NCBI GenBank assembly: GCA_036652055.1
Contig: JAVVWP010000003.1
Span: forward strand, 26,582 to 90,581
DNA: 64,000 nucleotides
Direction of reading: 5' to 3'
DNA from: Fimenecus sp036652055
Lineage (GTDB): Bacteria; Bacillota; Clostridia; Oscillospirales; Acutalibacteraceae
Shown here one piece after another: positions 1-8,869 of the stretch (position 1 is its first letter; every line of letters starts with the position of its first letter). The notes under the pieces are model-generated. The model had not been told where the DNA came from. It did no database searches and saw nothing but the letters and a program-made list of their open reading frames with translations. The translations under genes and the position numbers were made by a program.

Positions 1-1765
1 TATTAAACTCATTTGAAACATTTTCAATCCCATCACGCTCAATTAAAGTGTTATCTCCTGAAAACAGATTTGTTCCAAGCCCTAACTTTTCGCCTTCAAT
101 CTCTACCCCTATACTTGCAAGCATCGTCGGGAACATATCAAATGGAGCATAACCACGGTTGTGATTTTTATCTGTGGTAATTGCAGGATTTAAAATCAAA
201 TTAAATATTGAACGCCTATATTCGGGATCAAAATTTTCAAAGAATTTTTTATCCATACTCCAGTGGTCACCTGTAATGACTATGGTAGTATTTTCATAAA
301 AGTCCTGCTTTTGTATCCATCTTATAAACTCAACGGTTTTTGTGCTTGAATGAGCAATAACATTTGCATACTGACTTTCATATTTTTTAGGGGCATCATC
401 AGTAATATATCCGTCAGGGAAATGAGTATCCGCAGTTTCCATATTAAAATGGAATGGTTTTCCTGTTTGTGAAAGCCTTGTGATCTCGTTTTTTGCAAAT
501 TCAAAAAGCTTTTCGTCTTCAAATCCCCACCAAACTCTGTATTTTTTAGGGATGAGCCCTTTTTTTATGGCAGCTTTATAATCTATAATATTATAATTAC
601 CGTGACTCGTAAAATATGTTGAAAGCCCTCCAAAATCAGAATCAGAACCAAGCATTAAGGTTTGCTCATAGCCTTGTGCTGATAAAATATCTCCAATATT
701 AACTGCACCCGGAAGAAATGTTCCGTTTTTTCCATAAGAATTTCCATCCATCGGTATTTTTAGAGGTATTCCCATCTCCATATTAACCATTGATGCAACT
801 GACCAATTTGAGCCTATTGTTTGGTATGGCCCACCAAAAGTGTTGTTATGAGAAAAAATTATCCCTTCTTTGGAAAGCTCTGTAAGCTCTGGCATAAGAT
901 TTTGTTCCATATGACCGCCAAGCTCTTTTGAAAGGTAAGAATTTTCAACTGACTCTAAATAAATATGAATAAGATTTCTTTTTTCTTTTGGGAAAGACAT
1001 CTTTACATTTCGTGGATCTACATAATTGTTTTGAATGTATGGCGAATCAGTCATATATGCTTTATATACTTCAACTAATCTCAAGCTTTTAATGCCATAA
1101 GCTATACTGCCACCAAGAGTAACTAATGCTAAAACTAAACATAGTATTGTTTTGAATTTTTGATTTAAAATTGCTTTACATTTTTCTTTATTATTGTATA
1201 CAATATCGTAAGCAGGAAACAGCAAAATTGAAAATACTGCAACAACTACTGCCGCTGAAAAAACAGGCCCTTCAAATATGCCTGCAATTATTCCCTCGCT
1301 CGTTCCAGCAATTGGAGTTTTTAGATTAACAATTAATTGATCGGGGGTAACATCGCCAAAATAATTAGCACCCCAACTACTGCCAAAATAAATCGCAGCA
1401 CCTAATATAAAAACAATCAGCACTGATATTCTGCCTATAATTCTTTTTTTATTTGATTTCTTTTCTACTTTTTCAAAGGTGATTTTTCTTTCTAAAATTC
1501 CTTTAACTGCAAGTATTATAGCTCCAACGGCAAGTGCAAGCAATGTATATTCAACCCAATAAATAGCCCCGTGCAAGCTAAATGAAAAAACATTCAAAGC
1601 TTTTAGCCCAAATTTCATAATTGCAAAAGCAAAAAGATTGACAAGAATTGTGCTTTTAATAAATCTCAAAGCAAAATCTTTGAAATTGCTTTTTTCTTTG
1701 AATAGTAAAAAATCTGCTCCCCCTATTAGTAGCCCTACTAATAGCACGAAAAAAATAATCATCAT
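1..1765 (-). CDS. LTA synthase-like membrane sulfatase (partial, C-terminus outside window)
   Basis: This is an open frame of 588 codons that runs off the left edge. The start is the first of two adjacent ATGs (1765), preceded by an AGGGG ribosome binding site. The first ~250 residues are hydrophobic with several membrane spans. A sulfatase/alkaline-phosphatase-type extracellular domain follows, beginning around IHIYLESVENS, where a Thr/Ser nucleophile region is expected. Later landmarks are GGPYQT, FNMETADTHFPDG and VITGDHWSMD, typical of lipoteichoic acid synthase and phosphoglycerol transferase families. Members move glycerol-phosphate from phosphatidylglycerol to cell-surface polymers. 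It lies just downstream of rnfB on the same strand and could be read through from the rnf operon. The exact polymer made cannot be told from sequence. Confidence 0.85.
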   Translation of the reverse strand, partial: MMIIFFVLLVGLLIGGADFLLFKEKSNFKDFALRFIKSTILVNLFAFAIMKFGLKALNVFSFSLHGAIYWVEYTLLALAVGAIILAVKGILERKITFEKVEKKSNKKRIIGRISVLIVFILGAAIYFGSSWGANYFGDVTPDQLIVNLKTPIAGTSEGIIAGIFEGPVFSAAVVVAVFSILLFPAYDIVYNNKEKCKAILNQKFKTILCLVLALVTLGGSIAYGIKSLRLVEVYKAYMTDSPYIQNNYVDPRNVKMSFPKEKRNLIHIYLESVENSYLSKELGGHMEQNLMPELTELSKEGIIFSHNNTFGGPYQTIGSNWSVASMVNMEMGIPLKIPMDGNSYGKNGTFLPGAVNIGDILSAQGYEQTLMLGSDSDFGGLSTYFTSHGNYNIIDYKAAIKKGLIPKKYRVWWGFEDEKLFEFAKNEITRLSQTGKPFHFNMETADTHFPDGYITDDAPKKYESQYANVIAHSSTKTVEFIRWIQKQDFYENTTIVITGDHWSMDKKFFENFDPEYRRSIFNLILNPAITTDKNHNRGYAPFDMFPTMLASIGVEIEGEKLGLGTNLFSGDNTLIERDGIENVSNEFN

Positions 1766-1789
1766 TTCCCCTTTTAATCCTTTTATTTT

Positions 1790-2617
1790 TTAATTTTTTC
1801 CTAAACTTACAATATGTATTGCAGAGGTTGGACATACGCTTTCACACTTTTTGCAACCGATACATTTTGAATAATCTATCGACGCATTATTGTTTTCGAC
1901 TGTAATCGCATCTTGCTCGCATACTTTAACACATTTCATACATCCAATGCAGCCTGCTTTACATTCTTTTCGTGTAAATGCACCCTTGTTTTGGTTTCTA
2001 CAAACTACCACTGCTTTTGTTTCGTAGAGTGGAATTAGTTCGATAAGATTTTTTGGGCAAGTCTTTATACATTTCTGACAAGCTGTGCAAAGCATTGGAT
2101 TAATTCTTGCTACTCCATCACAAATGCTCGCCGCACCATAGTCACAAACCGCTACGCAGTCACCATAACCGATACAACCATAGACACATTCTTTTTGCCC
2201 TCCAAAAAGTTGCGATGCCATTTTACAACTTTTTACTCCACTATAATTAAGCTTTGTTTTAGCATTGTCAGGCGTTCCGTTACAGCGAACAAATGCCGCC
2301 ATAGGGAAAAGCGTATCTGCCTCAACTCCCAATACTTTTGCAATGGCAATAGCTGTATCTTCACCACCAGGAGCGCAAAGAGCTGTGTTTTTTGTTTCAC
2401 CATTTGAAAGAGCTGTTGCATATCCATCACAGCCAGAAAATCCACAAGCACCACAATTAGCGCCCGGTAGACATTCTCTGATATTTTCTGATGTTTCATC
2501 AACAGGAACAGCCATAAGCTCTGATGCGACTGCAAGCCCCAGCCCTGCAATCAAACCTAACGCTGCTAATAAAAGTACCGATAATAATATGGAATTCAAT
2601 TTATTCATTCCCTTCAA
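1790..2617 (-). CDS. rnfB: Rnf complex subunit B, multi-cluster ferredoxin protein
   Basis: RnfB takes electrons from reduced ferredoxin into the membrane-bound Rnf ferredoxin:NAD+ oxidoreductase. An N-terminal membrane helix (residues ~8-30) is followed by the RnfB 4Fe-4S signature with cysteines in CLPGANCGACGFSGC. Several ferredoxin motifs follow (CTACQKCIKTCP, CIGCMKCVKVC, CIGCKKCESVCP). At 275 aa this is the long clostridial form. It is the last rnf gene, 15 bp after rnfA. The start is uncertain: the listed TTG has no clear ribosome binding site, whereas a GAAGGG stretch would better serve a TTG at 2599 (MNSILLSVLLL). Confidence 0.95.
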   Translation of the reverse strand: MKGMNKLNSILLSVLLLAALGLIAGLGLAVASELMAVPVDETSENIRECLPGANCGACGFSGCDGYATALSNGETKNTALCAPGGEDTAIAIAKVLGVEADTLFPMAAFVRCNGTPDNAKTKLNYSGVKSCKMASQLFGGQKECVYGCIGYGDCVAVCDYGAASICDGVARINPMLCTACQKCIKTCPKNLIELIPLYETKAVVVCRNQNKGAFTRKECKAGCIGCMKCVKVCEQDAITVENNNASIDYSKCIGCKKCESVCPTSAIHIVSLGKN

Positions 2618-2632
2618 AAATAATCATATTGG

Positions 2633-3223
2633 TCATATTCCGAATATATTTTCAACAACACCTGTAAAGCCTAAAAATGACAGTGATACAAGGCTTGCTG
2701 AAACAAGAGTTATCGGAAGCCCCTCAAGGTATGAAGGGATTTTACAGCTTTCAAGTCTTTCACGAACTCCTGCAAACATAACCATTGCAACCAGAAATCC
2801 AAGACCTGCACCGAGTGCATTGACTACTGCTTGTAAAAATGTGTAGCCTGCATCAATATTAAGAATTGTAACACCTAAAACAGCACAGTTTGTTGTGATA
2901 AGCGGTAGGTATATTCCAAGTGAATTATAAAGTGACGGAATAAACTTTTTAAGAACAATTTCAACAAGCTGAACAAGCGCTGCAATAACTAAAATGAATA
3001 CTATTGTTTGAAGATATGATAAATCATACTTTACAAGAAATGTGTTAAGTGGATATGTAACAGCTGATGCAAGCACCATAACAAATATGACTGCGGCACT
3101 CATTCCGACTGCTGTATTTAGCTTTTTTGAAACACCGAGAAAAGGACAAATTCCGAGGAACTTTGCAAGAACATAGTTGTCTGTAAGTATCCCTGTTAAA
3201 AGGATTGCAAGAAAAACTTTCAT
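2633..3223 (-). CDS. rnfA: Rnf complex subunit A, integral membrane protein
   Basis: RnfA is a six-helix membrane subunit of the ion-pumping Rnf complex. With RnfE it forms the inverted-topology core that holds an intramembrane iron-sulfur site. The 196-residue length is typical. The conserved opening (LTDNYVLAKFLGICPFLG) and the second half-site (PLITTNCAVLG) supply the two cysteines of the RnfA/RnfE pair. The start codon overlaps the rnfE stop codon (TAATG), which indicates translational coupling. Confidence 0.96.
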   Translation of the reverse strand: MKVFLAILLTGILTDNYVLAKFLGICPFLGVSKKLNTAVGMSAAVIFVMVLASAVTYPLNTFLVKYDLSYLQTIVFILVIAALVQLVEIVLKKFIPSLYNSLGIYLPLITTNCAVLGVTILNIDAGYTFLQAVVNALGAGLGFLVAMVMFAGVRERLESCKIPSYLEGLPITLVSASLVSLSFLGFTGVVENIFGI

Positions 3224-3909
3224 TATTTCTCCTCCTCACAATTGGCTCTGTTACAGCTGTTTGACATTGGGCAACCCTTGCAGCCAGTAAGCGTCGCCTT
3301 TTTCCCGCCTTTTTTCTCAGCAATTTTATTAGCAAGTGCTATTAGCATTCCGAAAACGAAAAATCCGCCCGGAGCTAAAATAAGTATTGTCATTGGCGGA
3401 ATGCCTGCTGGTAAAACGCCAAAGCCCATAAGTGTTCCTGAGCCTAAAAGCTCTCTGATGCTACCCATTAAAACAAGTGCGCAGGTAAACCCGACACCCA
3501 TTCCAAGACCATCAACCGCCGATGCCAAAACTCTGTTTTTCCCTGCAAAAGCCTCTGCTCTGCCAAGGATTATACAGTTTACAACAATTAGTGGTAAATA
3601 AACGCCAAGCTGGTCATTAAGTGCGGGCAAAAATGCCTTTACAAGCATTTGAACTATTGTAACAAATCCTGCTATTACTACAACATAACAAGGAATTCTG
3701 ACCTTTGCAGGAATTACTTTTCTAAGTGCTGAAATTGCAATATTAGAACATATTAGAACGATTGCCGCTGAAATTCCCATTCCTATTGCACTTTGAAGTG
3801 AGGTTGTAACCGCTAAAGTCGGACAAGTGCCGAGAACTAATCGCAAAACTGGATTTTCTTTAATTAATCCTTTGCTAAACTCCTCACGGAGCGTTTTTTC
3901 CTTAGCCAT
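3223..3909 (-). CDS. rnfE: Rnf complex subunit E, integral membrane protein with cysteine-rich tail
   Basis: RnfE is the membrane partner of RnfA. The paired cysteine sites are visible as LVLGTCPTLAV near residue 28 and LPLIVVNCIILG near residue 113, with six hydrophobic helices in between and after. After the last helix the protein has an extra lysine-rich and cysteine-rich tail (GCKGCPMSNSCNRANC). Its four cysteines could bind a metal or an additional cluster; that role is inference. The gene has a strong AAAGGGGG ribosome binding site, lies 1 bp after rnfG, and overlaps rnfA by one base. Confidence 0.95.
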   Translation of the reverse strand: MAKEKTLREEFSKGLIKENPVLRLVLGTCPTLAVTTSLQSAIGMGISAAIVLICSNIAISALRKVIPAKVRIPCYVVVIAGFVTIVQMLVKAFLPALNDQLGVYLPLIVVNCIILGRAEAFAGKNRVLASAVDGLGMGVGFTCALVLMGSIRELLGSGTLMGFGVLPAGIPPMTILILAPGGFFVFGMLIALANKIAEKKGGKKATLTGCKGCPMSNSCNRANCEEEK

Positions 3910-3910
3910 T

Positions 3911-4483
3911 TTACTTTACCCCCTTTAAAGTTTCATATGCCGATAAGGCAATATTTACAGCGTCTGCCATCGCAGCTGAAGTTATTGTTGCACCCGTAAG
4001 TGCCTGTATTTCATTTTCTTTTGGACTTGTTTTTGAAACGCCGATTTTTCCACTCTTTCCTGTAAATTGCGAAAGAAAGCTTTCTTTTTTTGCATTCATT
4101 CCAAGCCCTGCTGTTTCATCAATTTGAAGTATCTGAACTCCTGCGACTTTTCCATCTGAACTCACGCCGACCATTATTTTTATGTCACCGCCATAACCTT
4201 TTTTGGAGGTTAAGAACACATAGCCGACATTCTCTTTGGTTTCTGAAATTCCATCAAAATATTTTAATTCGGCGTCACCTGAATTAATTGTTTTTTCTTC
4301 TGAAAATTCTGTTGCAACAGTTAAGACGCTCTTTTTTGCTTTTTCTTCATTCTCTGCTGAAAGAGCCATTATTTTAGGGGCGGTAATCGCATTTGTTACT
4401 GCTAAAAGTGCTGTTACAACTATGCAAATAACAAGAAGTGAGGTTGTTGGAATTAAGATTGATTTAATGTTTATCTTTTTCAT
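3911..4483 (-). CDS. rnfG: Rnf complex subunit G, covalent FMN-binding protein
   Basis: RnfG carries a covalently bound FMN on the outer face of the membrane. One N-terminal transmembrane helix (residues ~10-33) anchors an FMN-binding domain. The flavinylation motif LTGATITSAA near residue 163 contains the threonine that accepts FMN from ApbE, encoded at the head of this operon. A normal length of 190 aa. The start overlaps the rnfD stop (ATGA), so translation is probably coupled. Confidence 0.95.
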   Translation of the reverse strand: MKKINIKSILIPTTSLLVICIVVTALLAVTNAITAPKIMALSAENEEKAKKSVLTVATEFSEEKTINSGDAELKYFDGISETKENVGYVFLTSKKGYGGDIKIMVGVSSDGKVAGVQILQIDETAGLGMNAKKESFLSQFTGKSGKIGVSKTSPKENEIQALTGATITSAAMADAVNIALSAYETLKGVK

Positions 4484-5508
4484 TTCACTTCCCCCTTTAC
4501 CTTTTTCGTTTTAACTGTTCCGAATGGCTTTGGAGTTGTTAAATGTTCAATATGCGGAACTAAAATATTCATTAGCAGTATTGCAAATGACACGCCCTCG
4601 GGCAGTGAGCCAAAAATTCTGATTAATGAAGTAATAAGTCCACAGCCAACTGCAAATATTATTTTGCCTTTAAAATTAATCGGCGAAGTTGTATAGTCGG
4701 TTGCCATAAATATAGCACCAAGTAAAAGTCCGCCCGAAAGGAGTTGATATGCAACAAAATAAAAACTGCCCTGCCCTGCTATTAACATTATTATTGCGAC
4801 TGTTCCGATATAGCAAAGAGGAATTACGGGAGAAATAACTTTTCTTAATAAAAGATAAACAAATCCTATTAAAAGAGCCAGCGCACAAGTTTCACCTAAA
4901 GAACCTGCTCTTGCTCCAAAAAGCATATTTGTCAGCACGGGCAAATCCTTTGCTGAATTTATCGCACTTCTAATGCTTTCTGCACCATAAATATTGTTCA
5001 TCTGAGCAAGCGGTGTTGCAGAAGTTACTGCATCAACCGTTTGAAGCCTCCACGCAAAGGGTGCTGTATAATTTGACATCTGCACAGGAAAAGACATCAT
5101 TAAAACAATTCTTCCGACAAGTGCTGGATTTACAAAGTTTTGACCAATTCCTCCGAAGAACTGCTTAACAACAATTATTGCAACAGCCGCTCCGATTATA
5201 ACCATCCATAAAGGAATGGTAACAGGTAAATTGAAAGCTAAGAGAATTCCCGTAACTACTGCGCTAAGGTCTGTAAGGGTATTGTTTCTTTTCATTACTT
5301 TTCGTGAAATATATTCAAAAAGTACACAAGAAGCAACGCTTACTGCTGTAACTAAAAGAGTTCTAAATCCAAAAATTACGACTGATAATATGAGTGCAGG
5401 CATAAGGGCTATAATAACATCAAGCATTATTCCGCCTGTTGTATCGGTGGCACGCTTATGTGGGGAGGGGCTAACTGTCAGCATTACATTTTCGTTCATT
5501 TCATTCAT
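4480..5508 (-). CDS. rnfD: Rnf complex subunit D, membrane FMN protein
   Basis: RnfD is the polytopic membrane subunit that carries a second covalent FMN and takes part in ion translocation. About ten hydrophobic helices are visible over 342 residues. The motif DAVTSATPLAQM holds the expected flavinylated threonine. Conserved GGIGQNFVNPALVGR is the RnfD/NqrB signature. The start overlaps the last bases of rnfC, with a GGAGAG ribosome binding site inside rnfC. Confidence 0.95.
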   Translation of the reverse strand: MNEMNENVMLTVSPSPHKRATDTTGGIMLDVIIALMPALILSVVIFGFRTLLVTAVSVASCVLFEYISRKVMKRNNTLTDLSAVVTGILLAFNLPVTIPLWMVIIGAAVAIIVVKQFFGGIGQNFVNPALVGRIVLMMSFPVQMSNYTAPFAWRLQTVDAVTSATPLAQMNNIYGAESIRSAINSAKDLPVLTNMLFGARAGSLGETCALALLIGFVYLLLRKVISPVIPLCYIGTVAIIMLIAGQGSFYFVAYQLLSGGLLLGAIFMATDYTTSPINFKGKIIFAVGCGLITSLIRIFGSLPEGVSFAILLMNILVPHIEHLTTPKPFGTVKTKKVKGEVK

Positions 5509-6842
5509 TTTTTAGCACTCTCCTCTCTCATAATTGCTTTTGCATTTCTCATATATTGAACAAGTGGTTTTCCTGCTGGGCAAGCATATGCACACGAGCC
5601 ACACTCCATACAAACGGTTATGCCTGCTTTTTCAAGATGATAAACATCTTTAGCCTGTGCATACCTATTAATAAGCGTTGGCATTAAGCTAAGCGGACAC
5701 GCCCTTGCACATCTGCCACATCGAATACAATCGGTTTCCTTTTTAAGGCTTAAATCCTTTTGCGTGAATGCAAGTATCGCATTGTTGTTTTTTAAAATAG
5801 GGCGGTGCGTATCAACAATTGCAAACCCCATCATAGGTCCGCCTGCAACAATTTTAACAGGATCCTCTTTAAATCCACCGCAAGTTTTAATAATATATTC
5901 GATTTCTGTTCCGATTGGCACTCTTAAATTTTGAGGGGCAACAATCGCCGAGCCATCAACTGTTAATGAACGGCTGACAAGCGGTTTTCCTGTTTTTATG
6001 TATCTTGAAATAAATGCAGTCGTTGCAACATTCATAACTACGCAGCCTACATCACCTGGCAATTTTCCTGGTGGCACTTTTTTGCCAGTAGCTGAAAGCA
6101 CCATCATTTTTTCAGCACCCTGCGGATAATAGGATTTAAGTGGCATTACTTTTATTTCGTCCATATCATCATTAGTTGCTGCTATTTTTAGGAGAGTTTT
6201 TATGGCTTCTGGTTTATTGTCCTCTACTGCTATAATTACTTTTTTAAAGCCTAAAATATCTTTTAAAATTTGTATTCCGCCCATTACATCCCAAGAATTA
6301 TCAATACATTCACGATAATCAACAGTTATGTATGGTTCGCATTCAGCGGCATTTATTATTAATGTGTCTATATTTTTATCAGCTTGAAAATTCAGCTTTA
6401 CATGAGTTGGAAATCCTGCTCCTCCAAGACCTACCACGCCCGACTCACGAACAGCCTTTACCAAATCTTCTCTTGTGTCAAGCTTTGGCGGTTTTATATC
6501 TTCAAAAATAGCCATTTCGCCGTCATTTTCAATAATGACAGCTTCACAAAGCGTTCCCATTGCAGTTCTGACTTCTTTAACTGCGGTTACTTTTCCAGAT
6601 ATTGATGAATGAACAGGCACGCTTACATACTGGTCGCTGTCGCCTACTACCTGCCCGACCTTTACAAGGTCGCCAACCTTTACCGTAGGTTTACAGGCTG
6701 CACCGATATGCTGGCTCATAGGCAGTGTCACCATCTCAGGTGCTTCTATCCTTTTTGCCTGCATATTCTTTGTGTTCTTTTCGTGAGAAACCTTGACTCC
6801 GCCACGGACTTTGCCTCTTGGTTTTATTATTTCGGAGTGCAT
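5505..6842 (-). CDS. rnfC: Rnf complex subunit C, NADH-binding flavoprotein
   Basis: RnfC is the cytoplasmic NAD(H)-reactive subunit. It has a NuoF-like Rossmann and FMN site (GLGGAGFPTHVK, INAAECEPYITVD) in the middle. Two 4Fe-4S ferredoxin motifs lie at the C-terminus (CIRCGRCARACPLSLMP and CMECGSCAYACP). The 445-residue length is usual for clostridial RnfC. Translation starts at ATG with an AAAGGGGGAG ribosome binding site. It follows the Gx-transporter gene with no intergenic gap. Confidence 0.95.
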   Translation of the reverse strand: MHSEIIKPRGKVRGGVKVSHEKNTKNMQAKRIEAPEMVTLPMSQHIGAACKPTVKVGDLVKVGQVVGDSDQYVSVPVHSSISGKVTAVKEVRTAMGTLCEAVIIENDGEMAIFEDIKPPKLDTREDLVKAVRESGVVGLGGAGFPTHVKLNFQADKNIDTLIINAAECEPYITVDYRECIDNSWDVMGGIQILKDILGFKKVIIAVEDNKPEAIKTLLKIAATNDDMDEIKVMPLKSYYPQGAEKMMVLSATGKKVPPGKLPGDVGCVVMNVATTAFISRYIKTGKPLVSRSLTVDGSAIVAPQNLRVPIGTEIEYIIKTCGGFKEDPVKIVAGGPMMGFAIVDTHRPILKNNNAILAFTQKDLSLKKETDCIRCGRCARACPLSLMPTLINRYAQAKDVYHLEKAGITVCMECGSCAYACPAGKPLVQYMRNAKAIMREESAKK

Positions 6843-7361
6843 TTATTCTCCCCCTTTACCTTTAATTATATTTAACATATGTGGCATTATTGCTTTTAGC
6901 ACTATTCCCGTAAGTATTCCTGACACTACGCCAAAAACAATTAAAAATGGTGCATAACCTATTGCCGCTGATGAGCCTATCATTATAGTTGCAACTATAA
7001 GTTGACCTAAATTGTGCATTACCGCAGAAATTATTCCTATTCCGATAAATCCAACTTTTTTTGTATATCTAAATAATAGATACATAGCACCTGTGCTTAA
7101 AATTCCGCCACAAAGGCTCATAAAAAATGAGGTTACCCCCCTTGTTATTCCTGCAAAAAATGCTTTTATAAAGGTTAGCAGCATTGCTGGAATAAAACCC
7201 ATTGACGCCGAAACAAACATTGTAGCAATATTTGAAAGCCCTAACTTTGCACCAGGTGGTAAAAAAGGCGTTATCGGCACTAAGCTTTCAAAAAAAGAAA
7301 GCGTTATAGCAACTGCCGCCAAAATCCCAAACAAGGAAATTTTTAATGTTGATTTTTTCAT
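6843..7361 (-). CDS. Gx transporter family / heptaprenyl diphosphate synthase component I-like membrane protein
   Basis: A hydrophobic protein with five or six predicted helices, matching the Pfam family named after heptaprenyl diphosphate synthase component I, which is now usually called Gx transporter. Typical signatures are ESLVPITPFLPPGAKLGLSN near the N-terminus and HNLGQLIVA. It sits between nusG-II and rnfC, an order that recurs in clostridial rnf/apbE loci. It may serve flavin or precursor uptake, but that is a guess. I place the start at 7361, where an ATG follows GAGGAAAATTTAT; the upstream TTG would overlap this ribosome binding site. Confidence 0.85.
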   Translation of the reverse strand: MKKSTLKISLFGILAAVAITLSFFESLVPITPFLPPGAKLGLSNIATMFVSASMGFIPAMLLTFIKAFFAGITRGVTSFFMSLCGGILSTGAMYLLFRYTKKVGFIGIGIISAVMHNLGQLIVATIMIGSSAAIGYAPFLIVFGVVSGILTGIVLKAIMPHMLNIIKGKGGE

Positions 7362-7372
7362 ATAAATTTTCC

Positions 7373-7750
7373 TCAATAGGTCATTATATCTATCTTTTGT
7401 TCATCTTTTCCGACAATTTTAATAACAGTTTTTTCAGGAACGCATACTGCTACATCAAAAGCATCTGTCAAGCTTCCACACTTTACACACAGCTCGTCTT
7501 TGCACGGTGAGCTTTTGAAACGAATACTATTATTTTCTGCCTCTATTACAACGCCATTTTCGAGAGTAAACTCTTTTTTCTCGCCCAAAGTATTGAGGTT
7601 AATTTCCATAACTGTTTGCCCGTTTACAATCACTATTGCGTCTTTGCTTTTATAGTCTGATAAAGCTTGATATGTAAAGAACGAGGCACTTATTAGAAGC
7701 ATTAATACAATAAGAATAATATCGAATTTTGTAATAGCTTTTCTATTCAT
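7373..7750 (-). CDS. NusG domain II-containing secreted/membrane protein
   Basis: A 125-residue protein with one N-terminal membrane helix (residues ~9-28) and an extracytoplasmic domain of the NusG domain II family. The diagnostic CKDELCVKCGSL segment and the CVPEKTVIKIVG ending fit this family. Members lie beside apbE and the Gx transporter in many Firmicutes and have no established biochemical role. It overlaps the apbE stop by 8 bp, so the two are co-translated. Confidence 0.85.
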   Translation of the reverse strand: MNRKAITKFDIILIVLMLLISASFFTYQALSDYKSKDAIVIVNGQTVMEINLNTLGEKKEFTLENGVVIEAENNSIRFKSSPCKDELCVKCGSLTDAFDVAVCVPEKTVIKIVGKDEQKIDIMTY

Positions 7751-8759
7751 ATTGCACCAATTTAAAATCAGGATTTGTTATTTTAACAAGGTCTTTAAGC
7801 CCCTGTGTAACAACTACTGTTTTATCCTTTTTTACGAATACCGCTTGACTGCTGTAAAGCTTTAATACTTCACAGCTTTTTTCTATTCCAAGGGCAAAAC
7901 ACATCGTTGAAAGTGCATCGCTAACATAGCCTTTATCAGAAAAAACTGTTACACTTGTAATTTCGCCATCAACTGGATAGCCTGTTGTTAAATCCAAAAT
8001 ATGATGATAGGATTTCCCGTATTTTTCAAAGGTCTTTTCATAGTCACCTGAAGTTGACACAAATCCATTTTCAATTTTTATGGTAGCAAAATACTCATTT
8101 TCTGCTGCGAAAGGATTTCTAATACCAACAGAGCGTTTATTTTCGCCACAAATGCCAACACTTCCGCCAACGCTAACAATCAAGCTACCTTTTTGACCGC
8201 TTTCTTTGAAGGCATTAACAGCTTCGTCGCAAGCCGCACCCTTGCCAACAGCACCTAAATTGATGATTTGACCTTTTTCAGTTTTAATTTTTCTGTTTTG
8301 GTCATCAAAGATTAATGTATTGTCATTACACAGCTTTTTTCTATCTAAAATTTCGGCATTAGATGGAACTCTAAATTCGCTTGTGTCAAATCCCCAGCAT
8401 TCAGTTAGCGCCCCAGAGGAAACCGACACTTTATTTTCGCTGTGTGAGAATATTTCTGCTGAATTTTTAATGTAATTGTAAAGCGTATCGGATAAAGCTA
8501 AATCATCGCTATGGTTTAATTTATAAACTTCTGCATTTTCATTATTCTTTGACATAATTAAATCAGCAGACTTGATTTTTTCAATAATCGAATTAAGAAT
8601 TTCATCCGCATTATCTAAATCGCCATAATATGTTGTAAAAATTGTTGTTCCCATTGCAAAGTCAATCTTTTCTGCCTTTTGCGGTGGCTTATTACAAGAA
8701 GAAAAGAGTAAAACTATGGCAAGAAAAACAAGTGCCATTTTATATGTTTTTTGCCGTTT
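7743..8759 (-). CDS. apbE: FAD:protein FMN transferase (ApbE lipoprotein)
   Basis: ApbE splits FAD and attaches FMN through a phosphoester bond to threonines of target proteins, here most likely RnfG and RnfD of the same operon. A signal peptide with lipobox LLFSSC makes it a membrane-anchored lipoprotein. Family landmarks are NLGAVGKGAACDEAV, VSTSGDYE, HHILDLTTGYPV and SDALSTMCFALG. I choose the GTG at 8759 (VKRQKTYKM), which has GGAG eight bases upstream. The GTG at 8783 lies only a few bases from the predicted transcription start. Confidence 0.93.
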   Translation of the reverse strand, partial: KRQKTYKMALVFLAIVLLFSSCNKPPQKAEKIDFAMGTTIFTTYYGDLDNADEILNSIIEKIKSADLIMSKNNENAEVYKLNHSDDLALSDTLYNYIKNSAEIFSHSENKVSVSSGALTECWGFDTSEFRVPSNAEILDRKKLCNDNTLIFDDQNRKIKTEKGQIINLGAVGKGAACDEAVNAFKESGQKGSLIVSVGGSVGICGENKRSVGIRNPFAAENEYFATIKIENGFVSTSGDYEKTFEKYGKSYHHILDLTTGYPVDGEITSVTVFSDKGYVSDALSTMCFALGIEKSCEVLKLYSSQAVFVKKDKTVVVTQGLKDLVKITNPDFKLVQYE

Positions 8760-8794
8760 CACTAAATCAACTCCATTTTTCACATAACATAACT

Positions 8795-8823
8795 AATATA
8801 CAATATTTTGCCACAATGTTCAA
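8795..8823 (-). promoter_or_regulatory. Sigma-A promoter of the apbE-rnf operon
   Basis: Read on the minus strand: -35 TTGAAC, 17-bp spacer, -10 TATATT. Transcription would begin about 30 bases upstream of the GTG at 8759, giving a short leader. Confidence 0.7.
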
Positions 8824-8869
8824 GTAATGATATTTATTTGTCAATATTTTCTATGTAGTTATGTAAAGG

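Noticed and set aside
2265..2846. Long plus-strand open frame opposite rnfB/rnfA
   Set aside because: It is antisense to two well-conserved genes, has no ribosome binding site and no family resemblance.
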